NCBI GenBank assembly: GCA_934454405.1
Contig: CAKSFN010000001.1
Coordinates: 113,963-177,962 of the forward strand
DNA from: an uncultured Eubacteriales bacterium
GTDB lineage: Bacteria > Bacillota > Clostridia > Oscillospirales > UBA644
Direction of reading: 5' to 3'
Length of the DNA: 64,000 nucleotides
A model generated the notes under the pieces. It was not told the origin of the DNA, ran no database searches, and saw nothing but the letters and a program-made list of their open reading frames with translations. Both the position numbers and the translations under genes were made by a program. This document shows, piece by piece, positions 7,560 to 16,907 of the stretch; the first letter of the stretch is position 1, and the number at the start of each line of letters is the position of its first letter.

Positions 7560-8423
7560 GTGGCGATAATAAAGACCGAAAACCTTACGTTCCGTTACGA
7601 AAACACGGACAGGGATGTTATACGCGATATGAATATCGAAATCGAGCAGGGCTCGTTTGTTGCCGTTCTCGGTCACAACGGCTGCGGAAAATCGACGTTC
7701 GCTTCGCATTTGAATGCAATCCTTCTCCCGACGGGGGGGAAAGTTTATATTGACGGAACGGATACGCAGGTTCAGACCGAAAAAGAGCTTCTTGACATCC
7801 GCAAAACCGTCGGTATGGTGTTCCAGAACCCCGATAACCAAATAGTCGCGACAGTTGTGGAAGAAGACGTCGCGTTTGCGCTTGAAAATCTCGGAGTAGA
7901 TCCCATTGAGATGCGAAAACGCGTTGACGAAACGCTTGAAAGCGTCGGAATGAGCGAATATGCTCATCATGCGACCCACCGTCTTTCGGGCGGACAGAAG
8001 CAGAGAGTGGCGATAGCCGGCGTTATCGCGATGCGTCCGAAGATACTTGTGCTTGACGAGCCGACGGCGATGCTCGACCCTCAGGGGCGCAAGGACGTTA
8101 TGAATATAATCAAAAAACTGCACGAACAGGGCACGACGGTCGTTCTGATAACGCACTTTATGGACGAGGCGGCTCAGGCGCAGCGCGTTGTTGTTATGAA
8201 CGACGGAAAGGTTCTTCTTGACGGAACGCCGCATTATGTTTTTGAGAATGCGGGACTTTTGAGAAGCGTCGGGCTCGATGTGCCGCAAAGCACGGATCTG
8301 ATGTTTCTTCTGCGCCGTCACGGGCTTCGCGTTCCGCTTTCCGTTTTGACGGAGGATGAATGCGTCGAGGTTCTTCACAACGTTTTGGACGGAAAGTACG
8401 AGGTGAGGAAAGATGTCAGATAA
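7560..8423 (+). CDS. ecfA1: Energy-coupling factor transporter ATPase 1
   Basis: One of two ATPases that power vitamin and metal uptake by ECF transporters at the inner face of the membrane. Walker A GHNGCGKST, Q-loop MVFQNPDNQ, signature LSGGQKQRVAIAG and Walker B ILVLDEPTAMLD are complete; VFQNPDNQIVATVVEEDVAF is typical of EcfA1. I chose GTG 7560 (protein VAIIKTENLTFRYE), which follows the previous stop by 1 nt; the longer in-frame extension would overlap the methyltransferase deeply. It overlaps ecfA2 by 11 nt. No substrate-binding S component is encoded nearby, which fits a shared group II module. Confidence 0.92.
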   Translation: MAIIKTENLTFRYENTDRDVIRDMNIEIEQGSFVAVLGHNGCGKSTFASHLNAILLPTGGKVYIDGTDTQVQTEKELLDIRKTVGMVFQNPDNQIVATVVEEDVAFALENLGVDPIEMRKRVDETLESVGMSEYAHHATHRLSGGQKQRVAIAGVIAMRPKILVLDEPTAMLDPQGRKDVMNIIKKLHEQGTTVVLITHFMDEAAQAQRVVVMNDGKVLLDGTPHYVFENAGLLRSVGLDVPQSTDLMFLLRRHGLRVPLSVLTEDECVEVLHNVLDGKYEVRKDVR

Positions 8424-9291
8424 GGCTCTTATAAAAGCCGAACGCCTCACCCACATATATTCTCAGGGAACGCCTTTTGAGCATATTGCGCTGAACGAAG
8501 TGTCTTTTGAGATAGAAAAAGGCGAATTTATAGGCGTTATCGGTCATACGGGAAGCGGAAAATCAACGCTTATGCAACACCTGAACGGGCTTATGAAGCC
8601 GACCTCGGGAAAGCTGTATTTCAACGGCGAAGACGTTTGGCAAAAGGGTTATTCGCTCAAAAATCTTCGCTTCAACGTGGGCGTTGTGTTCCAATATCCG
8701 GAGTATCAGCTTTTTGAAGAAACCGTCCGCAGGGATATCGCGTACGGTCCGAAAAATATGGGACTTTCCGACGATGAGGCGGAAAAACGCGTTATTGATT
8801 CCATACGTTTTGTCGGACTTGACAAAAGCATCCTCGAAAAATCGCCGTTCGACCTTTCGGGCGGACAAAAACGGCGCGTTGCGATAGCCGGCATAATGGC
8901 TATGCGTCCGCAGGTGCTTGTTCTTGACGAGCCGACGGCGGGACTTGACCCTTACGGCAGAGATCAGATACTTGATGAAATAGAGGGCTATCACAAAGAC
9001 ACGGGTGCAACTGTGCTTTTTGTTTCGCACCGTATGGAGGATATCGCAAAAACATGCTCCCGCATAATGGTCTTGTCCGATTCGAGGCTTGTGATGTTCG
9101 ACACGGTTCAAAAAGTTTTTGCCCGCGCCGACGAGCTTGTCGGTATGGGACTTGACATTCCGCAGATAACCCGCGTTTTTCTTGATTTGAAAAAGAGCGG
9201 CTACGATATCGACGGCTCCGTATTCACCCCGGAAAGAGCCGTGGACGAGATATTCGGATATTTGAACAAAAAGGGAAAACTCAATGATTAA
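8413..9291 (+). CDS. ecfA2: Energy-coupling factor transporter ATPase 2
   Basis: Partner ATPase of EcfA1. Walker A GHTGSGKST, FQYPEYQLFEETV (the EcfA2 form of the Q-loop region), signature LSGGQKRRVAIAG and Walker B VLVLDEPTAGLD are present. Length is 292 residues. The ATG at 8413 lies inside the end of ecfA1 and the gene end overlaps ecfT by 8 nt, so all three subunits are coupled. Confidence 0.92.
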   Translation: MSDKALIKAERLTHIYSQGTPFEHIALNEVSFEIEKGEFIGVIGHTGSGKSTLMQHLNGLMKPTSGKLYFNGEDVWQKGYSLKNLRFNVGVVFQYPEYQLFEETVRRDIAYGPKNMGLSDDEAEKRVIDSIRFVGLDKSILEKSPFDLSGGQKRRVAIAGIMAMRPQVLVLDEPTAGLDPYGRDQILDEIEGYHKDTGATVLFVSHRMEDIAKTCSRIMVLSDSRLVMFDTVQKVFARADELVGMGLDIPQITRVFLDLKKSGYDIDGSVFTPERAVDEIFGYLNKKGKLND

Positions 9292-10111
9292 AGATATAAC
9301 GCTGGGACAGTTTTTCCCCGGCAACTCGGTGATACACAGGCTCGACCCGAGAATGAAACTCATCCTCGTCGTGTTTTATATCGTCATACTTTTCGTTATG
9401 AAAACCGCGCTGAGCTATCTGCTGGCAACGGCGTTCACTCTGGCGCTGATGATCCTTTCGGGGATTTCTTTCAAAACGTATCTCAAAGGTATGAAACCGC
9501 TTTTGATAATCGTTTTGATTACGGGAATCATAAATCTGTTCTACGGCAAGGGCGACCCGCTCGTTCAGTTTTGGGTGTTCAAGATAACTGCGGACGGAAT
9601 AGTCAGCGCGTCGAAAATGATTCTGCGGATAGCGCTGCTTGTTATCTCCACCGCCATGCTGACCTATACGACCTCGCCGGTGCTTCTCACGGGAGGGCTC
9701 GAACAGCTTTTGTCGCCGCTGAAAGCGATAAAAGTTCCCGTTCACGAGTTTTCGATGATGATAACGATAGCTCTTCGCTTTATTCCCACGCTGACAGAGG
9801 AGACGGACAAGATAATTTCGGCGCAGAAGGCGCGCGGAGCGGATTTTGAAAGCGGAAACCTGATAAAACGCGTCAAAGCGATAGTTCCGATAATAATTCC
9901 GCTGTTCATCTCGTCGTTCAGAAGAGCCGACGAGCTTGCGCTGGCAATGGAATGCCGCTGCTATACGGGCGACGGAAAAAACAGGACGAGATTGACCAAA
10001 TACAGCTTCCGTTTTCGTGATTACGCATCGTTTTTGCTTGTGTGCGCGCTGCTTGCGGGCGTTATCGTTTTGAATTATTTTTCATTTACTGTCGGAGATT
10101 TCGTTTTATGA
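9284..10111 (+). CDS. ecfT: Energy-coupling factor transporter transmembrane protein
   Basis: Membrane scaffold that links the EcfA dimer to interchangeable substrate-binding S components. 275 residues with hydrophobic segments near 25-60, 65-85, 105-130 and 240-265. The coupling region shows QKARGADF in the position of the first Ala-Arg-Gly motif that contacts the ATPases, and AMECRCYTG in the position of the second. The C-terminus overlaps the ATG of truA by 4 nt (ATGA). Confidence 0.9.
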   Translation: MIKDITLGQFFPGNSVIHRLDPRMKLILVVFYIVILFVMKTALSYLLATAFTLALMILSGISFKTYLKGMKPLLIIVLITGIINLFYGKGDPLVQFWVFKITADGIVSASKMILRIALLVISTAMLTYTTSPVLLTGGLEQLLSPLKAIKVPVHEFSMMITIALRFIPTLTEETDKIISAQKARGADFESGNLIKRVKAIVPIIIPLFISSFRRADELALAMECRCYTGDGKNRTRLTKYSFRFRDYASFLLVCALLAGVIVLNYFSFTVGDFVL

Positions 10112-10842
10112 CGAGCTATATGATAAAGCTCCGTTACGACGGAACGGGCTATGCCGGTTATCAAAAGCAGGCGAATGCGAATACCGTGGGGGAGGAGCTT
10201 TTGAAGGCTCTTACAACTCTTTTCGGCGCCGTGGAAGCGCTTAGCGGCTGTTCGAGAACGGACAGCGGCGTTCACGCAAACTGTTACTGTGCGTCCTTTC
10301 ACACGGAAAAATATATGGAACCGCAGAGAGTGGTCTGCGGCTTGAACGGGATTTTGCCGAGAGATATCGCCGTTTTCGATTGCGCTGAGGTCTCTCCCGG
10401 CTTTCACGCGAGATATTCGGTAAAAGCGAAGGAATATGTTTATCTTATTCTTAATTCTTCCGTCCGAAACCCTTTTTATGAAAAATACGCGCTGCTCTTT
10501 TCTCCGCATATCGACGTTGACGCCCTGAATGCGGAATGTTCCGCATTTGTCGGAACACACGACTTTTCCGCTTTCTGCGCGGCGGGCGCATCCGTTGATG
10601 ATAAAGTGCGAACCGTTGAAAGCGCTCGATTTGAGAGAAACGGCGACCTTGTGACGTTCCGTGTTCGCGGCAACGGATTTCTTTACAATATGGTGCGGAT
10701 AATGGTCGGAACATGTCTTGACATCGTGTCCGGCAAAATCGAAAAGGGCAGAATAAAAGAGATAATCGATTCAAAGGACAGAAAAAACGCCGGATATACG
10801 GCTCCCGCGCGCGGGCTTTTTTTGAATGACGTTATTTATTGA
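10108..10842 (+). CDS. truA: tRNA pseudouridine(38-40) synthase
   Basis: Isomerises uridines 38-40 in tRNA anticodon arms. From ATG 10108 it is 244 residues. The N-terminal block MIKLRYDGTGYAGYQKQ and the catalytic-Asp motif SRTDSGVHA are clear; the usual form is GRTDAGVHA, so two positions vary while the aspartate is kept. FLYNMVRIMVGT closes the C-terminal domain. A longer in-frame start at 10042 lies inside ecfT. ATGA overlap with ecfT matches the common Firmicutes ecf-truA gene order, though rplM and rpsI do not follow here. Confidence 0.92.
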   Translation: MTSYMIKLRYDGTGYAGYQKQANANTVGEELLKALTTLFGAVEALSGCSRTDSGVHANCYCASFHTEKYMEPQRVVCGLNGILPRDIAVFDCAEVSPGFHARYSVKAKEYVYLILNSSVRNPFYEKYALLFSPHIDVDALNAECSAFVGTHDFSAFCAAGASVDDKVRTVESARFERNGDLVTFRVRGNGFLYNMVRIMVGTCLDIVSGKIEKGRIKEIIDSKDRKNAGYTAPARGLFLNDVIY

Positions 10843-10851
10843 GGAAAGAAA

Positions 10852-11982
10852 ATGAACGAAGAAAAAAAAATTAAAACTCTCGTTTTTGCGAGACGTATAG
10901 TTCTTGTCGCGGTTATTCTTTACATCGCGGTGTTCTTCGTTTGGAAGTTTTCCTCGCTCAGCGTTGACGGAATAAAAAGATCCTTTTTCGATATTAAACA
11001 GGCTCTTTCGGGGGAGGCGCGGTCAACTGCGATAAGCTTTTCGGAGGACGAGAACGGCGTTTGCGAAGTATACCGCGACGGTCTTGTTCGCGCAACGCAG
11101 ACGAACGCGACCGTTTATTCGAAAGAAGGCTATAAGTATTCCACGTTCAAGGTCAGCCTTGTTTCGCCGTCCGTAAGAACGGGGAAAAGCAGTTTCGTTC
11201 TCTTTGACAGGGGCGGCAGAAACGTATATCTCTGCAACAGCTTCAATATAAAGGCGCGTTACGATTCCTCCGACAATGTCATCAACGCGGGCATATCGGA
11301 AAAAGGAAAGGTCTTTGTCATAAAAGAAAAGTACGGCTATAAATCCGAGCTTGTCGTTTTCGGCGACGGGCTTGACGAGAAGGATTGCTTTATCTGGGAC
11401 TCCGCCGAGGCGTATCTGACGGACGCCGTATTTACGGATAAGGACGTTTTGACGGCGGTCGGCATAGTTCCGTCCGAAAATTCTTTCGACACGGTTGTTT
11501 ACCGCATAGATTTCAAGGAAGGCAAAAAGCTTTCGTCGTATGTGTTCAAGGATCAGACGGCGATTTCCGTTTTTTCGCGCGAGACGGGCGCGGCGACGGT
11601 TATGACGACTTCGTCGATTATTAAGATAACCACGGAAGAAGCCCGAGCCGTTTATTCGTTTGACAGCCTGACGGTCGACGTATTCGACCAAAACGGCAGA
11701 TACGCCGTTCTTGCCTGCGTCGCGAGGATTTCCACGCAGACGGACGAGGTCATATTTCTCGACGCGGACGGAAATATCCGTTTCAAAAAGGAGATCAGCG
11801 GCGTGCGGGACGTTGCCGCCGTCGGCGACAGATGTTATATTTTGACGGACGGCTCCGTTCTTGAGTTTGATATTTACGGAAACGAAAAGGCTGAAAAAGA
11901 TGTCCGTGAGGCTCACGGAATCTGCGCCGACAACAACGTTGTGTTCTGCGTCGGCGCCGGGCAGGCCGTTTATATAGAATAA
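10852..11982 (+). CDS. DUF5711 family membrane-anchored protein
   Basis: 376 residues: a short cytoplasmic head, one transmembrane helix (about 14-30), then a long extracellular part rich in beta-strand repeats such as VYRDGLVRATQ and VVFGDGLDEKD that suggests a beta-propeller. This architecture and its place after truA match DUF5711 proteins of Clostridia, whose role is unknown. It starts 9 nt after truA with GAGGAAAG as Shine-Dalgarno and is followed by a cvpA-like gene, so a cell-envelope role is plausible but not shown. Confidence 0.7.
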   Translation: MNEEKKIKTLVFARRIVLVAVILYIAVFFVWKFSSLSVDGIKRSFFDIKQALSGEARSTAISFSEDENGVCEVYRDGLVRATQTNATVYSKEGYKYSTFKVSLVSPSVRTGKSSFVLFDRGGRNVYLCNSFNIKARYDSSDNVINAGISEKGKVFVIKEKYGYKSELVVFGDGLDEKDCFIWDSAEAYLTDAVFTDKDVLTAVGIVPSENSFDTVVYRIDFKEGKKLSSYVFKDQTAISVFSRETGAATVMTTSSIIKITTEEARAVYSFDSLTVDVFDQNGRYAVLACVARISTQTDEVIFLDADGNIRFKKEISGVRDVAAVGDRCYILTDGSVLEFDIYGNEKAEKDVREAHGICADNNVVFCVGAGQAVYIE

Positions 11983-12057
11983 AGCTTTCGGTTCGGAGAG
12001 CTCGGATCAGGGCTTCGGAAAGACGAAGCCGTTGCAGGCAAAAAGGAGATTTGTTTT

Positions 12058-12798
12058 ATGAATGTTGCAATCAGCGTATGCCTCGACCTTGCATTGGTCG
12101 CCGTTATGGCGATATTTATCGCGATAGGCGCCCGTAAAGGACTTTTGAGATCTATCATCGGCATAGTGGGGTGTGTTGTCGCCGTTATAGTTGCGGTTTC
12201 GTTTTCTTCGGGCGTCGGAGAAAAGATCAATGAAAAATTTGTTCATGAGCCCGTCAGAAAATGGGTAGTGAATCAGCTGACCCCTGACCCGGGAAATGTC
12301 GAATCGTCCGAAAGCGAGATAGATTTTGAGGGACTTTTTGAGGAAAAACCGTCGTTCTTTACCGATTTTTGCGGCTATGTGGACGTCGGCGCCGAAAAAA
12401 TCAAAGAGGTTTACGACAAATATCTTTCGGAAAGCATCGAAAGTGCACGCGAGCATGCCGTCGACGCGATGGCAACGCCGCTTGCCGCTTCCCTGAGCCG
12501 GGTTATCGCGTTTGCGGTTCTTTTCATCGGAACATGGATAGTGATAGGTCTTATCTGGCTTGTGCTGTCGTTTATTCTTCGTATTCCCGTCATCAGAAGC
12601 TTCGACAAGCTCGGCGGAGGCTTGATAGGCTTTGTTCGGGGCGTTTTGATAGCTCTTATTCTCGCGGCTGTCATAAATGCGGTTTCCCCGTATGTCTTAA
12701 AAGACAAAACGCTTGCGGAAAAGGATGAGATATTTGACAGAACCGTTGTTTACAAGGTTCTTTGCAAGGTCAACCCCATAATAAAAACGCTTGACTGA
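12058..12798 (+). CDS. CvpA family membrane protein
   Basis: 246 residues with transmembrane segments at roughly 10-25, 32-52, 145-175 and 190-212. The start (AIFIAIGARKGLLRSIIGIVG) and the C-terminal RSFDKLGGGLIGFVRGVLIALI match the CvpA/colicin V production family. In Firmicutes these are integral membrane proteins of unclear function, some tied to envelope or biofilm phenotypes. An acidic insert (about 80-105) faces one side. AAAAGGAG precedes ATG 12058; a GGCTTC/GAAGCC hairpin lies in the 75-nt gap after the DUF5711 gene. Confidence 0.82.
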   Translation: MNVAISVCLDLALVAVMAIFIAIGARKGLLRSIIGIVGCVVAVIVAVSFSSGVGEKINEKFVHEPVRKWVVNQLTPDPGNVESSESEIDFEGLFEEKPSFFTDFCGYVDVGAEKIKEVYDKYLSESIESAREHAVDAMATPLAASLSRVIAFAVLFIGTWIVIGLIWLVLSFILRIPVIRSFDKLGGGLIGFVRGVLIALILAAVINAVSPYVLKDKTLAEKDEIFDRTVVYKVLCKVNPIIKTLD

Positions 12799-12826
12799 CG
12801 GCGGATATCCGCATTAGGCTCATACG

Positions 12827-12849
12827 CGGCGTTGCCGTGCGCCGTTTTT
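12827..12849 (+). terminator. Short terminator after the cvpA-like gene
   Basis: CGGCG (12827-12831) pairs with CGCCG (12840-12844), followed by TTTTT. The stem is short, so read-through into clpE is possible. Confidence 0.5.
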
Positions 12850-12891
12850 ATTGTCAGATCGGAAAAATCCCACGAGGGAGGTAATTGTCTA

Positions 12892-15189
12892 ATGGTAATG
12901 TGTTCGCGCTGCAAAAAGCGTGCAGCCGTTGTTTTTATAACGAAGATGGAGGGCAACGAGGCAAAAAACGAAGGTCTTTGCCTTAAATGCGCCAAGGAAT
13001 TGAAGATCCCGAACGTCGATATGATGATGAATCAGCTCGGAATTGACGACGTCGAGATAGAGAATATTTCCGACCAGATGGAGGAGATGTTCGCGGAGAT
13101 GTCCGATGAAAATTTCACTCCCGGCGGCGCGCCGAGCATGGAGTTCTTTAATAATCTGATGAACAACATCAGATCAAGCGAAGGCTCGGAGCTTCCCGAC
13201 GGGGGAGAGGTCGAGACGGACGAAAAGAAAGGCTCGAAAAGAAAAGACAGTTCGGGAAAAGAAGCTCCGAAACTGAAATTTCTGAATTCCTACTGTGAAA
13301 ACCTTACGCGAAAGGCGCGCGAGGGAAAACTTGACAATGTTATCGGCAGGGACAGGGAAATGCTCCGTGTTTTGCAGATACTTAATCGCAGAACAAAGAA
13401 CAATCCCTGCCTTATCGGCGAACCCGGCGTCGGAAAAACCGCCATCGCGGAGGGTATTGCGCAGAAGATAGCGAACGGCGACGTTCCCGCAAAGATAGCG
13501 AATAAGGAAGTGTACCTGCTGGATCTGACCGCGCTTGTTGCGGGCACGCAGTTCAGGGGACAGTTCGAAAGCCGCGTAAAGGGGCTGCTTGAAGAGGTCA
13601 AGCGCGTCGGCAATGTTATTCTTGTTATAGACGAGGTTCACACCCTTGTCGGTTCGGGCGATGCCGAGGGCACGCAGAGCGCCGCGAATATGATGAAGCC
13701 CGCGCTTTCGAGAGGCGAGGTGCAGGTCATCGGCGCAACGACGCTGAACGAATACAGAAAGTATATCGAAAAGGACGCTGCTCTCGAACGCCGCTTTCAG
13801 CCCGTTATAGTCAACGAGCCTTCCGTTGAGGAAACCGTTGAAATGCTGAAAGGCATAAAGGGGCACTATGAGAAGTTTCACAATATAAAAATCCCGATGC
13901 TGCTTGCAAAAAAGGCGGTCGAGCTTTCCGAAAGGTACGTCACGGACAGATTTCTTCCGGATAAGGCGATAGACCTCATAGACGAAGCCTGCTCAAACGC
14001 AACGCTCAGAGAACCTCGTTACAGCAAGCTTTTCAAGGCGAAAAGGGAGCTTGAAAAGACTACCTCCGACCTTGATCTTCTTGAAGTTAAGGAGGAGCGC
14101 GAAGAGGCGGATTACGCAAAGATAGCGGAGCTTCGCGCGACGGAGTGCCGCTTGAAGGCTGATGTCGGCGAGCTTGAAAACGAATTGAAGGATTACGAGA
14201 TAACGCTTGACGATATCGTTACCGTTATCGAGCTTTGGACGGGTATTCCGTCAACATCAATAAAGGCGAGCGAGACTGAAAAACTGAGAAATCTCGAAGA
14301 CGCCCTTCGCACCCGCATCGTCGGACAGGACAAAGCGATAAAAGCCGTTGCCGACGCCGTTCGACGCGGCCGCGTCAGCCTCGTTCCGCGAAAAAGACCC
14401 ATTTCGTTTATTTTCACGGGCCCGACGGGCGTGGGCAAGACCGAGCTTGTAAAGGTTCTTTCAAAAGAACTTTTCGATTCGCCCGAAACGCTTATACGCC
14501 TTGATATGAGCGAGTTTATGGAAAAGCACTCCGTTTCGAGAATTATCGGCTCTCCTCCGGGATATGTCGGTTACGACGAGGCGGGACAGCTGACCGAAAA
14601 AATCCGCCGCAAGCCTTATTCGGTGATTCTTTTTGACGAGATTGAAAAAGCGCACCCCGACGTTTTGAATATTCTGTTGCAGGTGCTTGACGACGGAAAG
14701 ATAACCGACGCCCACGGCAGAGTCGTTTCGTTCGAACATACCATTATAGTTATGACCTCGAACGCGGGCTCGAACCTTAAAGGGAGCGGAACCGCGGGCT
14801 TTAACAAGAGCGTTTCGCTTTTGAGCGAGGAGAAGTCCAAAAAAGCGCTCAGCGAGTTTTTACGCCCCGAATTTCTCAACCGCGTCGATGAGATTATAAC
14901 TTTCGAGCCGCTTCCGCGCGAACTGTTCGGAAAAATCGTCGGAATCTTCCTTTCCGATCTTTCGGAGGGGCTTCGCGAAAGAGAGATCGCATTTGAGTGC
15001 AGCGACGCCGCGGTTGAAAAACTTGCGGATATGTCTTACAGCTCCGAATACGGCGCGCGCAATGTTCGCCGCGTCGTTCAACGCGAGATAGAGGACAAGG
15101 TCGTTTCGGATATGTGCGACAGCGATATAATCCCGAAAAAAGTCTCGGTTGACGTAAAAGACGGAAGCCTTGCGATAGAGGTTGAATAA
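12892..15189 (+). CDS. clpE: ClpE-like AAA+ unfoldase with N-terminal zinc finger
   Basis: Hsp100 ATPase that unfolds proteins and probably feeds ClpP. Instead of a Clp N-domain it begins with a zinc finger CSRCKKR...CLKCAKE, as in ClpE and McsA. D1 has GEPGVGKTAIAEG and VIDEVHTLVG (residues about 180-260); a shortened coiled M-domain follows (about 390-450); D2 has GPTGVGKTELVK and ILFDEIEKAHPDV (about 510-600). Total 765 residues from ATG 12892, chosen for its GGGAGG Shine-Dalgarno; an in-frame upstream start would add residues without one. No mcsB or ctsR lies beside it. A strong terminator follows. Confidence 0.87.
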   Translation: MVMCSRCKKRAAVVFITKMEGNEAKNEGLCLKCAKELKIPNVDMMMNQLGIDDVEIENISDQMEEMFAEMSDENFTPGGAPSMEFFNNLMNNIRSSEGSELPDGGEVETDEKKGSKRKDSSGKEAPKLKFLNSYCENLTRKAREGKLDNVIGRDREMLRVLQILNRRTKNNPCLIGEPGVGKTAIAEGIAQKIANGDVPAKIANKEVYLLDLTALVAGTQFRGQFESRVKGLLEEVKRVGNVILVIDEVHTLVGSGDAEGTQSAANMMKPALSRGEVQVIGATTLNEYRKYIEKDAALERRFQPVIVNEPSVEETVEMLKGIKGHYEKFHNIKIPMLLAKKAVELSERYVTDRFLPDKAIDLIDEACSNATLREPRYSKLFKAKRELEKTTSDLDLLEVKEEREEADYAKIAELRATECRLKADVGELENELKDYEITLDDIVTVIELWTGIPSTSIKASETEKLRNLEDALRTRIVGQDKAIKAVADAVRRGRVSLVPRKRPISFIFTGPTGVGKTELVKVLSKELFDSPETLIRLDMSEFMEKHSVSRIIGSPPGYVGYDEAGQLTEKIRRKPYSVILFDEIEKAHPDVLNILLQVLDDGKITDAHGRVVSFEHTIIVMTSNAGSNLKGSGTAGFNKSVSLLSEEKSKKALSEFLRPEFLNRVDEIITFEPLPRELFGKIVGIFLSDLSEGLREREIAFECSDAAVEKLADMSYSSEYGARNVRRVVQREIEDKVVSDMCDSDIIPKKVSVDVKDGSLAIEVE

Positions 15190-15190
15190 A

Positions 15191-15229
15191 AAAAACACGC
15201 TGCGGCGGTTTCCGCCGCAGCGTGTTTTT
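15191..15229. terminator. Bidirectional terminator between clpE and the FAD-protein gene
   Basis: An almost perfect 18-bp stem (15191-15208 with 15212-15229) with A-run and T-run at its ends terminates the convergent genes on both strands. Confidence 0.9.
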
Positions 15230-15241
15230 GAAAAGTGCGGG

Positions 15242-16159
15242 TCAAAGCGTTCGGGCGTCAATTTCCGACGCGGCCTTTCTGCATATATCCGCAACGGAAA
15301 AAGCGCCTCGGCATTCTCCGATGTGGATCTTAGTCTGGCTAAGCGGGATTCCGAGCAGTGCCGAAAGCCCTTCTTCAAGACGTCTTTTTTCGAGAAGAGC
15401 GCCGGTGCGCGTTCGCGCGAGGACGACGGCTTTAAGCCGACGCCCGTTTTCGGAAAATGCCGTCAGCGGCGAAAAAGAGCCGTCCCCAAAGGCTATCCTC
15501 GGGATATTTACCCCGGCAAAATCGGCGCAAATCAGAAATCGTCTTTTTCCGTTTTCTCCTTTTCCCGTGGCGTTTACGATATGCTCGTATCCGATTCTGT
15601 ACCCGCCGTCGGTCGTCGCCGTTCCGTCAAAAGCGGAGACTATGCCCGTCGCCTCGTATATGTCCGTCTCCGAAAGCCGGCATTTTTCGGCAAGAGCCTT
15701 GCAAAAGGCGACGGTGTTGAAAGCCGCGCAGCCGTTTTGAATGAAAACCCCGTCGGGAACGCTTTGCCTGAATTCCGCCAGGTCTTCGCCTCTGAAAAAC
15801 TCCGCGCCTTCGGGCAAGGACAGCGGTTTTTCCGAGAAGAAGAAAAAGGGAAGTCTCGAAACGGAAAATCCTCCCGCGTCCGCCGCCGCGCCCGTAATAA
15901 TCCCGACAGCGGATTCATATTCTTTCAAAGCGTTCGGGCTTTTGATGTTCGGGGTTAAGCATCCGGGAAGAAACGCCGTTCGTCCCGCGCCGATAAAGAA
16001 TTTTTCCGCGACGGCAACTTTTTTTCCTTTTATCGCGGCGCAATACGCCGTCAGTATGCCTTCGAGGCCGCCGCCGACGACAAGAATATCGGTTCGTATG
16101 TTTTTTTTCAGCGGCGGAAACCTCAGACGATAATCGTCTTTGTTGAGAAAACCTTTCAT
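15242..16159 (-). CDS. FAD-dependent oxidoreductase-like protein (DAO fold)
   Basis: 305 residues. A nucleotide-binding beta-alpha-beta motif DILVVGGGLEGILTAYCAA with following acidic strand VAVAE shows an FAD-binding Rossmann fold. YEHIVNATGKG resembles the second FAD block, and the arrangement suggests the D-amino-acid oxidase superfamily. It is shorter than the usual 350-450 residues and has a divergent C-terminus, so it may be a reduced or specialised member. The ATG at 16159 has only a weak AAAAAGG upstream. It diverges from the VanZ-like gene. The substrate cannot be inferred. Confidence 0.6.
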   Translation of the reverse strand: MKGFLNKDDYRLRFPPLKKNIRTDILVVGGGLEGILTAYCAAIKGKKVAVAEKFFIGAGRTAFLPGCLTPNIKSPNALKEYESAVGIITGAAADAGGFSVSRLPFFFFSEKPLSLPEGAEFFRGEDLAEFRQSVPDGVFIQNGCAAFNTVAFCKALAEKCRLSETDIYEATGIVSAFDGTATTDGGYRIGYEHIVNATGKGENGKRRFLICADFAGVNIPRIAFGDGSFSPLTAFSENGRRLKAVVLARTRTGALLEKRRLEEGLSALLGIPLSQTKIHIGECRGAFSVADICRKAASEIDARTL

Positions 16160-16207
16160 ATACAGAGTTTTGCCTTTTTACGGCGCGCATATTCAGGGAG
16201 ATGTCTG

Positions 16208-16786
16208 ATGAGATATATATTGATTTTTATTATTAAAATGCTCCCATTCCTTATCTTTGCGGGAGTGAGCGCCGCGGTATGCCGTTATCGCAAAAAACGG
16301 CGGCTGGCAAAGCTCGGCGTAAAAACATATTTCGGGCGTGACATTGCCGTTGTCGTTTTTGCGATGATAGTCGCAGGAATACTTTCACAGACGGTTCTTC
16401 CCGAAATAAAGATCGGCGAAAGCGGGCTTGAATTCATCTTTGCCGATTACGGAGAAATAAACTTTGAACCTTTTCGGGTTTTCAGGCTTGTTCGCGCCGA
16501 TTACCGAAGCGGACACAATTATTCGTTTTGGATAAATCTTCTCGGCAATATAGGTCTTTTTGTCCCCGTCGGCTTTTTTGCGTCTCTGCTGACGGGAAAA
16601 GCAAGAAAAGGCGTCTTTTTTGCTTTCTTCTTTTCTCTTCTGATAGAAAGCCTGCAATTCTTTGTCGGGCGAAGCACGGATATCGACGACCTCATATTGA
16701 ACACTCTCGGAGGCGCTGTCGGCGCGCTGCTGTTTTTTATTTTTCGCCGAACCGCGTTTGCCGAAAAGGTTACGGAAAGCAAATAA
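16208..16786 (+). CDS. VanZ-like family membrane protein
   Basis: 192 residues with four to five hydrophobic segments (about 3-22, 40-58, 105-130, 140-155, 163-180). The family signature is visible: NLLGNIGLFVPVGFF, then SLLIESLQFFVGRSTDIDDLILNTLGGAVGALL. VanZ-like proteins are widespread in Firmicutes; the name comes from a teicoplanin-resistance gene but most members have no known substrate. AGGGAG precedes ATG 16208. It is a single gene ending before the hairpin at 16861. Confidence 0.82.
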   Translation: MRYILIFIIKMLPFLIFAGVSAAVCRYRKKRRLAKLGVKTYFGRDIAVVVFAMIVAGILSQTVLPEIKIGESGLEFIFADYGEINFEPFRVFRLVRADYRSGHNYSFWINLLGNIGLFVPVGFFASLLTGKARKGVFFAFFFSLLIESLQFFVGRSTDIDDLILNTLGGAVGALLFFIFRRTAFAEKVTESK

Positions 16787-16860
16787 TAAATACAGGAAGT
16801 TTTCCGAAAAGCCGGTTTTTCGAATCGCGGAGCATACGGCGCTTTTTCCGCGCGCAAAAA

Positions 16861-16896
16861 GGGGATGTAAAAAAACCTGCGTTTTTTTACATCCCC
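16861..16896. terminator. Bidirectional hairpin terminator
   Basis: GGGGATGTAAAAAAAC pairs perfectly with GTTTTTTTACATCCCC around CTGC. It separates the convergent VanZ-like gene and the GH99-like gene. A very similar hairpin occurs at 45648-45681. Confidence 0.85.
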
Positions 16897-16907
16897 TGTT
16901 TTTTATA

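Noticed and set aside
15242..16159. FAD protein considered as a frameshifted longer oxidase
   Set aside because: The frame is intact from a plausible start to a stop just before a terminator; no coding continuation in other frames was found.
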